Numbered from the stretch's first letter, positions 38,955 to 52,479 are shown. The stretch is DNA of 64,000 bases from Baylisascaris procyonis (GCA_037389465.1 JAZARR010000082.1:5630501-5694500); one strand, 5' to 3'. Notes: generated by a model from the sequence alone, not told the origin. Translations and numbers: made by a program.

Positions 38955-39110
38955 CTCAAAAAAAAAAAAAAAAATAAATGAGCGAATAGACAAATGAATG
39001 AATAAATAAGTAAACAAATAAATAAAAACAAATAAATAAATAAATCGATGAATAAATAAATAAACAAGTGAATAAATAAAAAATAAGTAAAGATCAAAGA
39101 ATAATAAATG
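38955..39110. repeat. Poly-A and degenerate AAAT tract
   Basis: A run of A followed by imperfect AAAT/GAAT/AAAC tetranucleotides. The overlapping open frames are low-complexity. Confidence 0.9.
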
Positions 39111-39119
39111 ATGCATAAG

Positions 39120-40355
39120 TAAAATGAATCGGAAATTTTAAATGGGTATGTCAAAGACAGACGACCCATGGTGGCAGAAGTAAAAGAAGTGTGTTGAAAG
39201 AGCTAATAATTCACAAACTGCAGAAACCAATTTCACAATAAAAATATCGTTTGTCCACGATTATGAGTTTTCTTGCTGAAAAAGTATGACGAAGTAGAGG
39301 ATTTAACTAAGTAGGAACATCCCTAAAATCTTTAGCCATAGATAATGATAAATCGGTTTACTTCTATAGCGGCTTGTAGTTGCTACATGCTTTCTTCTAA
39401 TATAAAACATTTCATGTTATTTTATGTTGGCTCTGAAGCGTATTTCACTCCTTCGTAAGAATACTGCTTGCTTGGGCAGTAAATTTTTGGCCAAGTATGT
39501 AACAGTTTCTTTTCTTCATGAATAGGAATGAAAATTCCGCTCGTTAAGTGCCAAACCACAATACACTCATTTCAGATGCAAATCAAAAATCCTATTAGTC
39601 CATCTTAAAAATGTTATAATATTGCGATTAATAAATCCTATTTTCTACGTTTATTTCAAGCTGAGGAAAATAATGATTTAGAACATATTGTGCTCATGAG
39701 ATTCACCTAAATTTGCTTTTGTAGAGACCGTTAGATTTCATATTGTAAGTGGGAGAAGCGATTTTTCCGAATTGCGCTGAAGTTGAGCTGAAATCCTCTA
39801 ACTAGTAGATAGCAACAAACAAATAAATGTCATTTATTAATTTATCTGAAGAATTCATTGAGGAAACTCTCACTAAAAATTTTACTTTTCTATAAAAAAT
39901 TATTGAAAAACTCGTTGAGAAAAATTTCACCAAATTTTTCTTTTACATAAAAATTAAAGACTTTGAAGTCTTTTTGCCACAACTTTGAAGCAATTAAGCA
40001 ATCGAATAAACGCTCCAAACGTTGCGGATATGTTTCACTAGTGTTCAATATGTTTTAAGCGTGGACAACGTTTAAAAGAAGCAAAAAAAAAAAAAGAAAA
40101 AAAGAATAGTGAACAATACGGATGATGGATATATTCGGTTAGGCACCAATGACCATCGTGCACTTTATCCCTAAAAATTTGCTCATCTGAATAAATATTG
40201 ATGTCTCGATGGGATTTTTCATATGAAATAAAATTTTGCGGCAGCTAGACAGCTAATTTAATAATGACGAACGGTTAGTTAGTATTGAGCACTTCAACGA
40301 AAAGACCGTCTAGTCAAGATATAGGAAACAGAATGATCTCTTTATCCTCAAAATC
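39120..40355. other. AT-rich non-coding stretch
   Basis: No exon-like segment recognised on either strand. Confidence 0.5.
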
Positions 40356-40360
40356 TCCTT

Positions 40361-40524
40361 TTATCTTTTAGCACCACCTTTAGCACGACCGTCAGTTAAA
40401 ATATATAAACCAGGCATATCCAGAATTTTAGGAGTTCCGTTGATGAAACATGCAGTTGATGAGTCGATAACGACTAAACATATTTGCATGGCTAAGTGAG
40501 CAATATCTACGAGAAAGGATATTT
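40361..40524 (-). CDS. Orphan terminal exon, unknown protein
   Basis: Starts after acceptor CTATTGCAG and reads ISFLVDIAHLAMQICLVVID, then SSTACFINGTPKILDMPGLY, ending GRAKGGAKR and TAA. The first part is hydrophobic and the end is basic, like the last membrane segment and tail of a larger protein. A second frame is also open for 31 codons. No upstream exon was found, so it may be a stray or pseudo-exon. Confidence 0.3.
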
Positions 40525-40539
40525 CTGCAATAGGCGAAA

Positions 40540-43075
40540 AAAAAAGAAACAACAACTACCAATAGAAAGATTGGTTTATGGTGTTTATGCATCGGAGTCA
40601 GAAGCACATTGCAGCACCGCTAGGCGTCATCGAATATTCTTCTAAGTAGCGCTCTAGATGTCACAAATTTTCACCACTTCCCATAAAAAGAATAAACTGA
40701 AAGGGGTGGGAGAGAGGAGGGGGACCAGACGGTTGCTCACGAATCGGTCATATTCCCCCATGCTTACAATTACTGACACACTAGCACGAGGCATAATGAT
40801 CTATTGACTCATCTGCAAGAGAAATTATGAATGTGCAATAATACATCAATGTATAGGAGCATTTATTTGATAAAATAAGCATTAGAATTCAAGGTCCTAT
40901 TAGATTTACCTTCTATTTATCTCCCTCCCTCTCTTTTTCCTAAATAATCGCCTAAACGGTTGAAGAAATACGTGGAAGAATGAGAACGCACCATTCTAAA
41001 TTAGGAAATTTGACTTAAAAAGTGTCTATGAGAACAGAATCGAGACAATATATAACATTTCATATTTAAAGTTTTCTACTTTATGACAGTACAGCAGTGA
41101 TAAACGTTTACTAGAACATTGATCTTCTACGAGGTGTTTTGAATACCTGCAAGATTCTCTAAGGTCAGTGATGATATCCACTAGGATGCATTTTAGGCTT
41201 AGATAGGTTTGCTGAAGCGTAATTTTATCAATACGGCCATAGATAACTGTATACTAAGATTTGGTAAGAAAAAAAACAGGTGAAGAAAAAGTAAGGCATT
41301 CCGGGTTCACCTACTTTGAAATATTGGTGGAAGAGAAATGGAGAGGGGGAACACAAAGGGAAGGCGAAGAAGGCGGAAGGGTTCGAGACCTATAATGTGT
41401 AATTCCTAGAGCTCTTGACCACTACCATTGCGTTTTTTAATGTCGTTCACAAAATTCATAAGAAAAATGTAATTTCGCAATCTACAGTAGGTGCGCTTGT
41501 CTACTATAATGCATATACGTACATTGATGCACAGCAAACTAATGTTGACAATGCTTTTACGCTCGATGTGCCACGAAACTCATTTACGAGTCCATTTGTT
41601 GGTCGAGACGCCTAATTGCTTTAATTTGGCACATAATTACCTGCCAGCCGAACTCACCGGCTGTTTTCGATGCTTAACATTCACCGGCATGAAATGGACG
41701 AAATGATACAAAAGATTTCAACATTCTTAATACGAAAATTTTGATGATACCTTTCTTGTTCGTATTTACGATGATCTCACTAATGAAAAGTGAACACCTA
41801 TGGCTTGGATTATTACCTTGACAAAAATATCATAACCAGAGGATTTGCGGTTCCAAATCTGATTATTAAAGCTCAGATATCAACAAATTGGTGTATGATG
41901 GATCCAGTATAGTAAACCTCTCAACACAGAACCTCAGTCCTAAGGTCATACCTCAGAATGCTGAAGTACAGAGACATGAAACTTTTAGACATGGCGTTTT
42001 CTTTTCGTAGACGATCCATGCCTTGCACAGACGTTGCACATACTACATCATATAGCTATATAATATAGTTACATACTAGCAAATCTTGCATTTGTGTTGC
42101 AAGCTAAGTAAAATTAATGGAATTCTACTTTATGAAGAATTTCACTACAAAATCGCTTGCAGTAATACAGTAAGAGTTATCACTCAAAAATTGCATCTGC
42201 AACAAATGGTTAACCAAGTACGCAAGTACAAAAAATTTCAGTATTTTCGCATTATTTCTTTAAAGCGAAATTAGCGAATTGAAACCAGCAAAAGTGAATT
42301 TTTGAAAAATTCGCAATTTTTTTTTCTAAAGAAGAAATTTGAATCTGCGAAGACAAAATATTGATGAAAAAACTATTTCATTTTTGAGCTAAGAGTTATT
42401 TCAATACTTTCTTAAACTTGATTTTGCTAACTGTGCACGATAAACCTCTCTACCTCATCCTTACATCACCGATTTCAATAGGCGTTTCTTATAATTTGAA
42501 ATATGGAAATATTCTCTAAAATAGATATAAATATTAATAAAGTTGAAAAATTCTACGAAATGCAATCAGAAATTAGCAGCTCAACATAAATTGCGAATAC
42601 AGGAGATTAGTTTGATTTAAATAAAATTTGATCATTGATCACTTTACATTTATTAAGCGTGGTTCCACTCTAAAATGACACTATCCATAGTATTGAGAAA
42701 TAATATAGTCACTAATAACTTTGCTGTAATTATTCTCTTATATAGTTAAGAATCGTTACGTTAAGAATCTTAACTTTCAGTAAGATGGCAACAAAGTTAG
42801 ACTCAATAGAGAAACGAAACACTAGAATAATAGACATTTAAAGCAATAACCATAAAATATGGGATCATAATGCTCTTTGATAACGACGAAAATTGCAGGC
42901 ATTATTGCATCTCGAACATTATCAAATAGCAACAAAAAATGCGGCAGTTATCGCTTAAAGGCGAAAAAGAATGAAACCTATTTGTATGCAGCATGGTCAG
43001 GATTTCATCCGTAATTGTGTGACAGTATTTGGGGACATGCTAGCTCTACATATATAAATACAAACGTAAACGCAA
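40540..43075. other. Non-coding stretch with short unassigned frames
   Basis: Contains a purine-rich tract at 40,700-40,730 and 41,330-41,380. The plus-strand frames at 41,415-41,706 have no domain or splice support. Confidence 0.45.
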
Positions 43076-43082
43076 ATGAAGA

Positions 43083-43150
43083 AACAAATAAATAAATAAA
43101 TAATATATACATATATATATATATATATATATTGATTTATATATATATAT

Positions 43151-43185
<35 letters not shown>

Positions 43186-43190
43186 CTTAT
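43083..43190. repeat. (AAAT)n-(TA)n-(ATTT)n compound inverted microsatellite
   Basis: AAATAAATAAATAAAT, then about 30 bp of TA, a short spacer ATTGATT, more TA, then TTTATTTATTTATTTATT. The outer arms are mutually complementary. Confidence 0.9.
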
Positions 43191-43520
43191 CAAAGATCCA
43201 AGAGGAAGGAAAGGGATGGAAAGGGATTCTCAAACAGTCAGCTGGCTTAATTGTTTCAACGTCCACTGAGCCATTTCTCACAGCATATTCATTCGGTACC
43301 CCTTATTTACTATTATATAAAATCGACCGTATTAGGGATGGGTCGGAAAATAGAGTGAACAAGCGCATCGAAACGTGGATCCAAAAGAAGGATGGAAGTG
43401 GAATGTGAGGGGGGGGGAGAGTAAGGTTCAGCCTGAGAACAGTTTCGATTTGCGTGAAGATGGCGAACAATTTAGAGCAGGTTATTCTCTAAGAGGACTT
43501 CAACATGGTAATGAAAATAA

Positions 43521-43940
43521 TGCCATTCAGAAGTAGCACGTGAACGGACGAGGGTGATGGTCAGTAATAAAAATACGCATCTCATAGCACAGAATATTTC
43601 AAGAAAGATTTCGGGTAATGCAGTACATTCGATGTTGATAAAAACGTCAATGACATCAAACACCGAATTAATTGAATTGATGTCCTCAAGGCCACCTCTA
43701 CGTTATGCTCCATCACATTGTTATGCCCGATGTTTTCTAAACCCTACATTAGCACTTATGACAGCATATAGCCTAAGTTATAGCAGCTCCAACAACTCAG
43801 CAGATGAAATCAAATCTCAAACTAACAAACAGCTAGCGGAAAAATGCCTCGAGCGTGAGCTGAACATACTTGAACATTCGAAGTTATCAATAAATGCACT
43901 TCAAAAGCAAATAGTTGGAATCCCACACAATGGTCAATAA
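43521..43940 (+). CDS. Unassigned 139-codon open frame
   Basis: The frame is open from just after a TAA at 43,518-43,520 to a TAA at 43,938. It contains moderately complex sequence (AQNISRKISGNAVHS, LAEKCLERELNILEHSK). No family recognised and no obvious start context. A neighbouring exon-like piece at about 43,444-43,532 (FDLREDGEQFRAGYSLRGLQ) is in a different frame, and the gap is too short for a normal intron. Confidence 0.2.
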   Translation, partial: CHSEVARERTRVMVSNKNTHLIAQNISRKISGNAVHSMLIKTSMTSNTELIELMSSRPPLRYAPSHCYARCFLNPTLALMTAYSLSYSSSNNSADEIKSQTNKQLAEKCLERELNILEHSKLSINALQKQIVGIPHNGQ

Positions 43941-46640
43941 TGGTCAGGGAAAGCAACGGAATTGCAAATGAAACGCATGACCTCAATAAAAAAACCGTAA
44001 ATGATGATTGAAACATTAAAGTTATCTCGATATGGCTTGAAGAATCATGTGCAATGTGCACTAACCGAAATGTTTGAATTTTTTTTTTTTTTGGTTTCCG
44101 GCAACTCCTAATACCATAGGTTCAAATAACTGATCCAGTTTTTCCCTGCCTTAGGCTCTTCATTTCTCTACCTTCTCCTACACGTATCAGCTAATTAGAT
44201 TAACTATACCGCTTGCTATTTGCGCTACTGTTGCAACTTGCAATCTCTGCCTATCATATACATTAATAAATTTAAGCAGGCCTTTTGTACAGCAAAAGGG
44301 CAAAAAAAGAACACTGCACCGAACAAAACGTTCGGAGCGGTTTCAACACACTCGAAAATAAATGCAACATGACGTCATTTATGACTACTAAATTGCCGCT
44401 TCAAATCCTATGCAATGGTAAAATCCCTTATAGTTTGTGTGAGAGGTGTTTCACATTCGATCCATCCTCCTGTTCTTTCACCTCACCTTCTAGAACATCT
44501 AATTCCTAGAGTAACCACAACTCCTTCCTACCTCCAAAGATTTAAATAAATAAAATTTATTTTCGACGGTAACACAATGAGAAAAATTTCCGAACGTAAT
44601 TACATCAGGGTATCGTTTTATTTAGAGCTAATAAAATCCTCAATTGGAGTTTGTTTGTGCATTTTGACGGATTTATTCGCCATTCCCTAGTGAATACTTC
44701 ATAAATGCGCGAACATTTCGCTATTGATGATCTCAACTTTGAGCAATTAGAATCCACAAATCGCGAATATGTTCATATTCATAAAATATGAGGTATAGTG
44801 ACGAAAAAAAAAACCACAAAATTATTCATGAGATTTTTAATTTTTCCCGACGAATTAATAAACTCTCAACAATAAATCGAGAAATATTGCAACGAAAAAA
44901 TTTCAAAATTTACTATAAACTAATGGATCAAATCAATAAATTGATTGAAGAAGAATTCATTCATCGAAAATTCATTCAATGGATCAATTATTGGAATGTC
45001 TAAAAATCGTTCCGTATTTTTTTTGAAAAAAAAAAGAACAACCAATTACTTTCACTTTTTAGTGAACAATTCTATCAACAAATTATTGCACAAACTGCGC
45101 TAGCAATATCATCAATTGCAACACAATAGCAAAAGCTCTCACGTCATCAAGACGTATATATCTCCACAATGGACAACGCTATCCGGTATTATGCAAATGC
45201 CGGATAGCATATTTCTTATTGATTTAATTGCGTCTTATATGCATATTTGTGTCCATTTATCTATGCGCCTAATTGACTGTCTAATTTTTTTTTATATGTC
45301 TATGTTTTAACCAAGTTTCGACTGATGGTAACGAGGGAAGATGTCAATGATAGTTCTGAACATCCCAGAAAAATAAACCTTTTCTAACATTTTCGAAAAT
45401 GAAGTAAGAAAAAATATGTAATTCTCATACATGAGAAGATTTTCAAAAAAAAAAAATGCATAATTTAGAATGGAATTTCGAATAAAACAACGAATTATAT
45501 TGAAAATAATAAATAACGATTTAAAATTTAATGTATTAAATAATAAGATATACTAAATAATTTTAAATGAATGAACGGACTTAAAGTTAAGTAAGGACGA
45601 ACATATTCCATACTACATAAAAAATTATCGTTATCCTAAAAATGTGAGGGGACGGGGAACTAATTTTGCGCATCCACGATGAAAATTCCGATATATGAAT
45701 ATCCCAGTCAATTCAATCTCATAAATATTTTGCACTTTTTTTTTAAACAATCTGAATATAACGCAATTAGAACAAATGATGATTATTGATATTCTACTTG
45801 CCTAAAAGCAAAAATTACTTATGCAAAATTTTCTAACTATTGTTTTACCTAAATATTTGAATGCAAATTATCGACTAAATAAAAATAAGTATAATCTAGA
45901 TGTGCACAATCTCAGATTGAGTTATTTTTCGCAATAAAATTTTAGAAAAAAAAAATATTTAAAAGAAATATTATTTAAAACAAACTACACATCGTTCACT
46001 AATGACAACATTTAAAATCTAGGTTTTCTCGTCACATGAGTTTTATTTTACCTACTGCTTACTTATATAGTCCATGATAGGAATATTAGAAAAATGCATG
46101 AAAAGAGTAGATAAGCTAAAAATTTTCAACAATAAGCAAATGAGCAATGAGGACTAGTTGTGCGATATAAGAAAAGCGAATGCGCAAAACATGGAACAAT
46201 TCATCTTTTTTAGAGTACAATTCATAAGCGCCATCTTCGCCGATCCAAGAATCTTTTCTCGACTCTTCAAGAGCCACTCAACAAAACAAAACTCTTTAAA
46301 ATAGCGCATATGCTTGCGTTGAATAGCTATGTATGTAGCAAACATATCGACATCAAAAATATGTCTGTAGATATTTCAATAATATTTTATTAATAAACAT
46401 ATAAGATTTATAATCAATCGCATAATCGATATGCAATCTGAGACCTATATCATAGATGAATAAGACTAGATCGAAGCACGCCCAAGTAGTAGACCTCAGC
46501 AGAAAAACGAACGCGAGACAATGATGCTAAATCAAATGCGCTCCTCTTTTATACACCCCCCGAGTTTTGCCTCAAACTATTTATAGATAATTTGTTCTAA
46601 CCTTGAGGTCATTAAGGCATTGATAAGCAGCTTGATCTGT
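43941..46640. other. AT-rich stretch, no supported gene
   Basis: Only short frames. Contains a perfect inverted repeat GCTATCCGG...CCGGATAGC at 45,168-45,198 (13-base loop). Confidence 0.5.
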
Positions 46641-46649
46641 CCTGTAGGG

Positions 46650-47060
46650 CCCTTTCCCCTGCTCTGCAAGATTTACATTCTTTTGTATGACGCCTTTTCC
46701 CCTGCTCTGCAAGATTTACATTCTTTTGTATGACGCCTTTTCCCCTGCTCTGCAAGATTTACATTCTTTTGTATGACGCCCTTTCCCCTGCTCTGCAAGA
46801 TTTACATTCTTTTGTATGACGCCTTTTCCCCTGCTCTGCAAGATTTACATTCTTTTGTATGGCGCCATTTCCCCTGCTCTGCAAGATTTACATTCTTTTG
46901 TATGGCGCCATTTCCCCTGCTCTGCAAGATATGCATTCTTTTGTGTGGTACTCTTTCCCCTGCTCTGCAAGATCTGCATTCTTTTGCGTGGTACTCTTTC
47001 CCCTGCTCTGCAAGATCTGCATTCTTTTGTGTGGCGCCTTTTCCCCTACTCTGCAAGAAT
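46650..47060. repeat. 43-bp minisatellite, about 10 copies
   Basis: The landmark GCTCTGCAAG recurs at 46,661 and every 43 bases to about 47,048. Early units are nearly identical, and the last four carry shared substitutions (GATCTGCATT, GTGTGGTACTC). 43 is not a multiple of three, so the long open frames on both strands (LLCKIYILLYDAFSPALQDL) cycle through all three frames of the same unit. Confidence 0.96.
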
Positions 47061-48940
47061 GCAGTTGATCTGAATTCATGTAGAGCAGAGGAAATATATG
47101 CCCTTTACAATGATCTCCCTTATACGCCCCTTACAATATCACTCTAATGTTTCTATGATGCAAGTATTTTGGAAGTACAACATTGATTAGTATCTCATGA
47201 TAAGGCGCACATATATTCTCAAGTACAATAAGCTACTTCAAGCAGGAAGTATAAATAGGCTATTTCAGTGCAAATGAGTAGCACCGACAATGTTATTGAC
47301 GAATGATATCTACTCAAGGTAGCATGCAAAAAAAACCTCAAGAAGAATCAAAACGAATATATTAACAATTACGATGAGATATCATACTTCATAAAAAAGA
47401 GAAGCTCTTCAAAAACTGAGTTTCTTTAAAAGAGGTTATTTCAATATTGAACATATATTTGAATTTTAATAGCGTTTGAGAAATATGAATTCAACCGCAA
47501 AACTTTATTAGTAAAGATTAAAATTTACTATTCAAATATATTTTCGATTCGGAAACTTAGCCGGAAATTGAGTGCAAATGAGAATTTTACAAATGGAATA
47601 TAGATGCATCGATTCTTTATGCATTCTAAAATCCTCAATAAAATATATCTATCGATCAATCCCTGCAGGTATATAAACGTATAAGAAAATTACTAACCTA
47701 ATAGAAAAATGGACTGTGATCTAATTAACTTTTATTTATTCGTAATTGGAAGCATATTTTCGCCACTTATCACAAATAAACATATATGTTATATTTGATG
47801 CAATAGCTAAATATTTTTAAAGTAAATTTTAGAGGTATCTTTTCGCTGTTACAATATCATTCGTAGTAATTTATCATTCATCACTAAGATAACAAACATC
47901 AAATATTATCGGATTACTGGACGACATTGTTTATATAATCATATATTTCGGTGGCATTTATGAAATACAATTATAATTGAGCACGGAAAGATTAAAACGG
48001 TAAGGATTCAATATAAGTTTGATTAATCCTAATCTGCTATCAATCAATGCCTGATCGTGATTTTACGGCAAATTTTTTGGAAAGAATTTTCGGAAAATTC
48101 AAAATTTCCAGCCGATACTCTCTAACAGTTCGGTGGGACTGGCGACGCCTACAGGATTCTAATCGAAAAGGCAACATCATAGGCCTATCTTAATATGCTC
48201 GATATTACAAAAACAAACAGTTGTACATACAAGGAAATGTGATATAAATTCATCTTTTTTATATAAAATATAAAATTTTTTCCCTATAGGAATACAAATG
48301 CACACGTCTTCCGGTTAATAATTTTGAATAACAAACAATGAAGAACAGTTTTGAAATTTGACAAATATCAAAACACTTCAATGAAATCAAATTCGTCTGG
48401 ACGATATCACACAATTTTTTTAATATTTCAGCGGCATGAATTTTTACGGTGGTTTGTTGGAAATTTGGACGGCCATCAACCTGTAGAAAAATGAAAACCT
48501 TTGCTAATTTTCATAGAAATGTGACGATTTTTTGCCCACTATAAGAAACGTTTTCGGATTGCTTTATTCCAATTAGTCACTCCAACTGGCCGATTTTGCA
48601 AAAAGCGCATAGCAGACAAGTTTATTTGAAGCGCTTTTCCATTGTCACATTTTCGAGGCAAATTTTCATATGAAAAAATTATGAATGGCGATAAGCGAGA
48701 TACGATTTTGAATTATGGAATTTCTTTCGAAACCCAATTGTTCTTTATTTTAAGTGAGATGGCGCGCTTATTGTCTCGTTGGCAATTTTCATTTCCACTT
48801 TGGTTTGAAGGACATGAATTGGTGATGCATTACACACATGAGAATTGCTCACAATTTGTATTTAAACGCAAAAACAGAGACGCATAATCTTCGACGGCTA
48901 ACTTCACCTCACCACCTATGTCAACATAGAAAAACGCATT
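47061..48940. other. AT-rich stretch, no supported gene
   Basis: A plus-strand frame at 48,642-48,887 (80 codons) lacks domain or splice support. Confidence 0.45.
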
Positions 48941-48949
48941 GCCCTACAC

Positions 48950-48950
<1 letters not shown>

Positions 48951-49037
<87 letters not shown>
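48951..49037. repeat. (TA)n microsatellite
   Basis: About 87 bp of TA repeats with one C near the left end. Confidence 0.97.
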
Positions 49038-49039
<2 letters not shown>

Positions 49040-49545
49040 AACTGACGAAACGGTTCTACCAAAAGCACTACGTTAAATATTTTTACCTATGTCTAAAAGG
49101 AGCAGAAAAAAACGAAATCAGTCACCGCACCTCCAGCTGAGCTCATCTCGCGTCAATGCAAGACCATCTCGTCTAAAAGCGAAATAAATACTAGTGCATC
49201 AGTTTGCCGCCATTATTTGGTTTCGATCATTGTTCTTATGCATTGATAGGGCAATATAACATCTACAAAAGGCGCAAGGCCTTCTTTCTTGATACGGCAC
49301 AACGACATACAAAAAAAGACAAAATTGTTCGCAAACGAGCGATTATAACGTGAAAATTTTGGAAAAAAATTATTTCGCGATCTGTAAGTATGGAAACCCA
49401 AATCTAATTTCGATTTCATACCGACCGTTAAATAAATGGAAAAATAAATTTCTTGCCTCAAGCATAGAAGTCTTCGAAAATCACTGAATCAGTGAAGTAA
49501 AGAATTTTGCTAGAGCTGAGCGCTGTTCATACCTCCGACGCATTC

Positions 49546-49548
<3 letters not shown>

Positions 49549-49610
<62 letters not shown>

Positions 49611-49611
49611 A
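49549..49611. repeat. (TA)n microsatellite
   Basis: About 63 bp of TA repeats with one G interruption. Confidence 0.97.
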
Positions 49612-52405
49612 ACCAAAAAATAGTGAATTATCCCTAAAGGTTAACATTCAATACCGATTTTTACGATTAGTTGTTTACGCTGCTATCACGGAATTCGGAT
49701 ATATGCTTTATGCAACATGCAAATAGCCATCACTGACTCTTCATATTTAAAAATTTTCATGCAAAAAATTCATTCTTCTAGTTGAAATAAAGGAATAAAG
49801 TCATTATAAAATTTGATTATTATTGTAATATAGCACAAGTTTAGCACTGCAGTATATGCATTCATGACGCCCTACATTTCGATGAGTATACAACAATACA
49901 CACTCAGAATTCTAGAGCGCTTAAGCTGAGCAAATATTGAAGACATTTAAGAACTAAGTGCGCTATATCTTAAGAGGAAAATTAATTGGAAGCAAGTTAT
50001 GCAAGAGGGGAAGTTTTATTGAGATACAGAAGGTGGAGATGAGCTGGGACAGGGGGAAAAGAAGTTCAACTGGTTGCAAATCTTTGTTGGATCCCCATTA
50101 GCAGGTTCCTTTTTCCTTTGTATTTTGAGACTGGGAAAAACGCTTTGTAAATGAGGATTTCAGCGAACATATCAACAACAATTGAAAAAATTCATTTATT
50201 AGCCCATTTCCACCTACACTCGCGAATTGTTCTATTTTCCACGTCAAAAAATACAAAGTTTCCTCCATCAAGCAATCGATCCAACCATTACAGCCAATAA
50301 CTTTCCGTTTCCATTGCTTCAAAAATTTGAATCGATTATTGAGAAAATGACAGCAACTAAGAGATAAAAACCAATCACAGTTGTGTAAACGTGAGGATAT
50401 GAATTGAAGCATACAAACGGGGTGCTAGAAAAGAAGAATGATTCATAAAGAGGAGAAGGGACGATGAAATAAGCCTATCGATGAAGTTAACGCTTGTTTC
50501 GCGATGAGGCCAATCGATTGTGGAGGCGATTAGGGATGCCGATAAAGACGCAACGGGGAGAGTATGCCAACGGCGCTGATCCTTTAATGGCCATAAACTC
50601 ATAAATTTTCTCCTAACTGCACTCATAATCTCTATCAATGTACAACGATCAACGAGAAATGAGCTATGAATAAGAGCTATATTCGCTTTGGTCACTCTCT
50701 GGAGCGTATTGACAGTGACCACCATTGTGGTCACTCAGTCATACCTATAAAACAACCCCCCTCCTTCCTCATCCACTCCTATAGTTCCTCGCTTTTTTCG
50801 AGGAATAAGTTAGAAAGAAATATTAAGATGGGATGTTGAGGAAATATTTCAAATAGAAAAAAGGAGGAAAAATAGGAGGATGGCTAGAAAGTAGAGATCG
50901 GCGGGATAATTGTGGATAAAGAACAAAGATATGCCTACGGACGTAGGCAAAATGTTTTTGAGCTTCCAAGGATCGTGGATCCCATCAATGATAGCGTATA
51001 AGCCACTTTCTGCATCACCAGTCATAATCGCTCATAACAAAGGATATGTCATTATTTACGCGATGAAGTAAATAAACAAACAAACTGACTGAAAAATAAC
51101 CACATCTCGAAATGATATAAATAAACATAACGCTTAATTATTCATAACACAAAAAAATGAAAATATTATCAACTATTAGCTTATCATTCTATTTCATAAA
51201 TGTTGCATAATCAGTTAATAATAAAGAATCTTAATTTCCAGCTGAACTGAAATATATAGCACTCTTCATAATCAAACAATACATTTAGGCAAGTGATATG
51301 AACCATTTCCGAGGTGAAAAGGAAAGAAATCATGGTAGTATTCATCGCCTAGTAATAAATGCGTGAAATTTTTCTCATTAATAGTTGAATACCTGAGCAA
51401 ATCTTCTCAAAAAGAACCTCAAAATAAGTTATCGTGAGTTTTTTTTTTTTGCGGCTTATTTTAGTTTCTGGGTGAATTTTTTTTTCCCATTATTTGAAAG
51501 TGCCAAGTCTCGAAATAAAATAGGAAAATTATCTGAGATTAAGGAAACAAAATTAGCATGAATATATGCCTGAAAGTAGAATTAATAAAAATTCAATGCG
51601 TTTTATGTTTAAATGTATTTATATTGCTAAAAACTTCGTCGAAAATTTTTACCAGAGAAATGCTCAGTGAACGAATCTATTTCGATCAGCAGCTTCAAAA
51701 ATTCGTATTAATTTCACATATTTATATTTGCATAAAACGAGCCTATGGTATTGATTAATTCATGCAATACATCACAACTATCATTGATTATGAAAGAGTT
51801 TATGGGAGATCCCATCCTTCCGCTTCCCCCTCCCCCCTCCCCTACCTCCTCGTTGTTTTCCCTCAGTTTGGATGCTTAAAGCAGCTGTAGAGAGAACTGA
51901 AGAGCCTCGCTGCTTTAATCTAAAAATTTCCAAGCTTTCAAGTGGTAGCTTGAAATTTTCTACCTCATTTAACTTGCCTAAACGCAAAAGTTTTCAGCTC
52001 GTTGCATTCGCTTAATTAAAAAAAAAAAAAAAACTTACTCACTTCTTTCATTAAATACGAAAATATTTGCCTCACTTTGCTTATCCGATCCTAAAGGTTT
52101 CTCAATTTGCTTTATTTGCTTTACCAAAAAAATTTCGGCTCCTTTTATTGACAATAAAATTTGATAGAAAATCGTCGTTTTCATGCAATCATCGTTTCCC
52201 TACTTTGTTGAATATAGGCAGATATTGATGATCATTATACGTCTCATATCAAAAATGCGTCATTGCAATGACTGAATTACTTACTTTTTGCGGGAAAAAA
52301 CTTCCAAAAAAAATTCAAGTTATTTTTTGTTTAAATTGTTCTGTTAAGACTTTTATAAAACGCGCTTCATTTCAATTGTGAATGGTCGTACATGGTTGAA
52401 TCATA
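49612..52405. other. Stretch without a supported gene
   Basis: The most protein-like item is a 119-codon minus-strand frame at 50,375-50,734 (TLQRVTKANIALIHSSFLVD, SAVRRKFMSLWPLKDQRRW) with higher GC than its surroundings. No family is recognised and no clear splice partners are seen. A C-rich tract lies at 51,823-51,850. Confidence 0.4.
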
Positions 52406-52410
52406 AAATC

Positions 52411-52478
52411 ATAACATAATATACAACAATTGCAATGAAGCGGAATAACTTCATTGCAATTGTTGTATATTGTGTTAT
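52411..52478. other. Long hairpin, 30-bp stem and 8-base loop
   Basis: 52,411-52,440 is complementary to 52,449-52,478 at 29 of 30 positions. The remaining pair (base 52,417) is a T-G pair that would be a wobble in RNA on the plus strand. The loop is CGGAATAA. It could be a pre-microRNA-sized hairpin or a cruciform-forming palindrome. Confidence 0.85.
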
Positions 52479-52479
52479 T

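Noticed and set aside
38907..39169. Two overlapping minus-strand frames rich in F, I, L, Y
   Set aside because: Low-complexity translation of an AAAT repeat.
41375..41395. GGTTCGAGACC resembling a tRNA B box
   Set aside because: No matching A box, acceptor stem or cloverleaf around it.
43507..43529. A 23-base intron joining FDLREDGEQFRAGYS... to the 43,521-43,940 frame
   Set aside because: Far shorter than any normal nematode intron, so the join was not proposed.
46773..47147. 124-codon plus-strand frame and 84-codon minus-strand frame
   Set aside because: Both are translations of the 43-bp minisatellite in rotating frames.
48838..49140. 100-codon plus-strand frame
   Set aside because: Its centre is an IYIYIY run from the (TA)n microsatellite.
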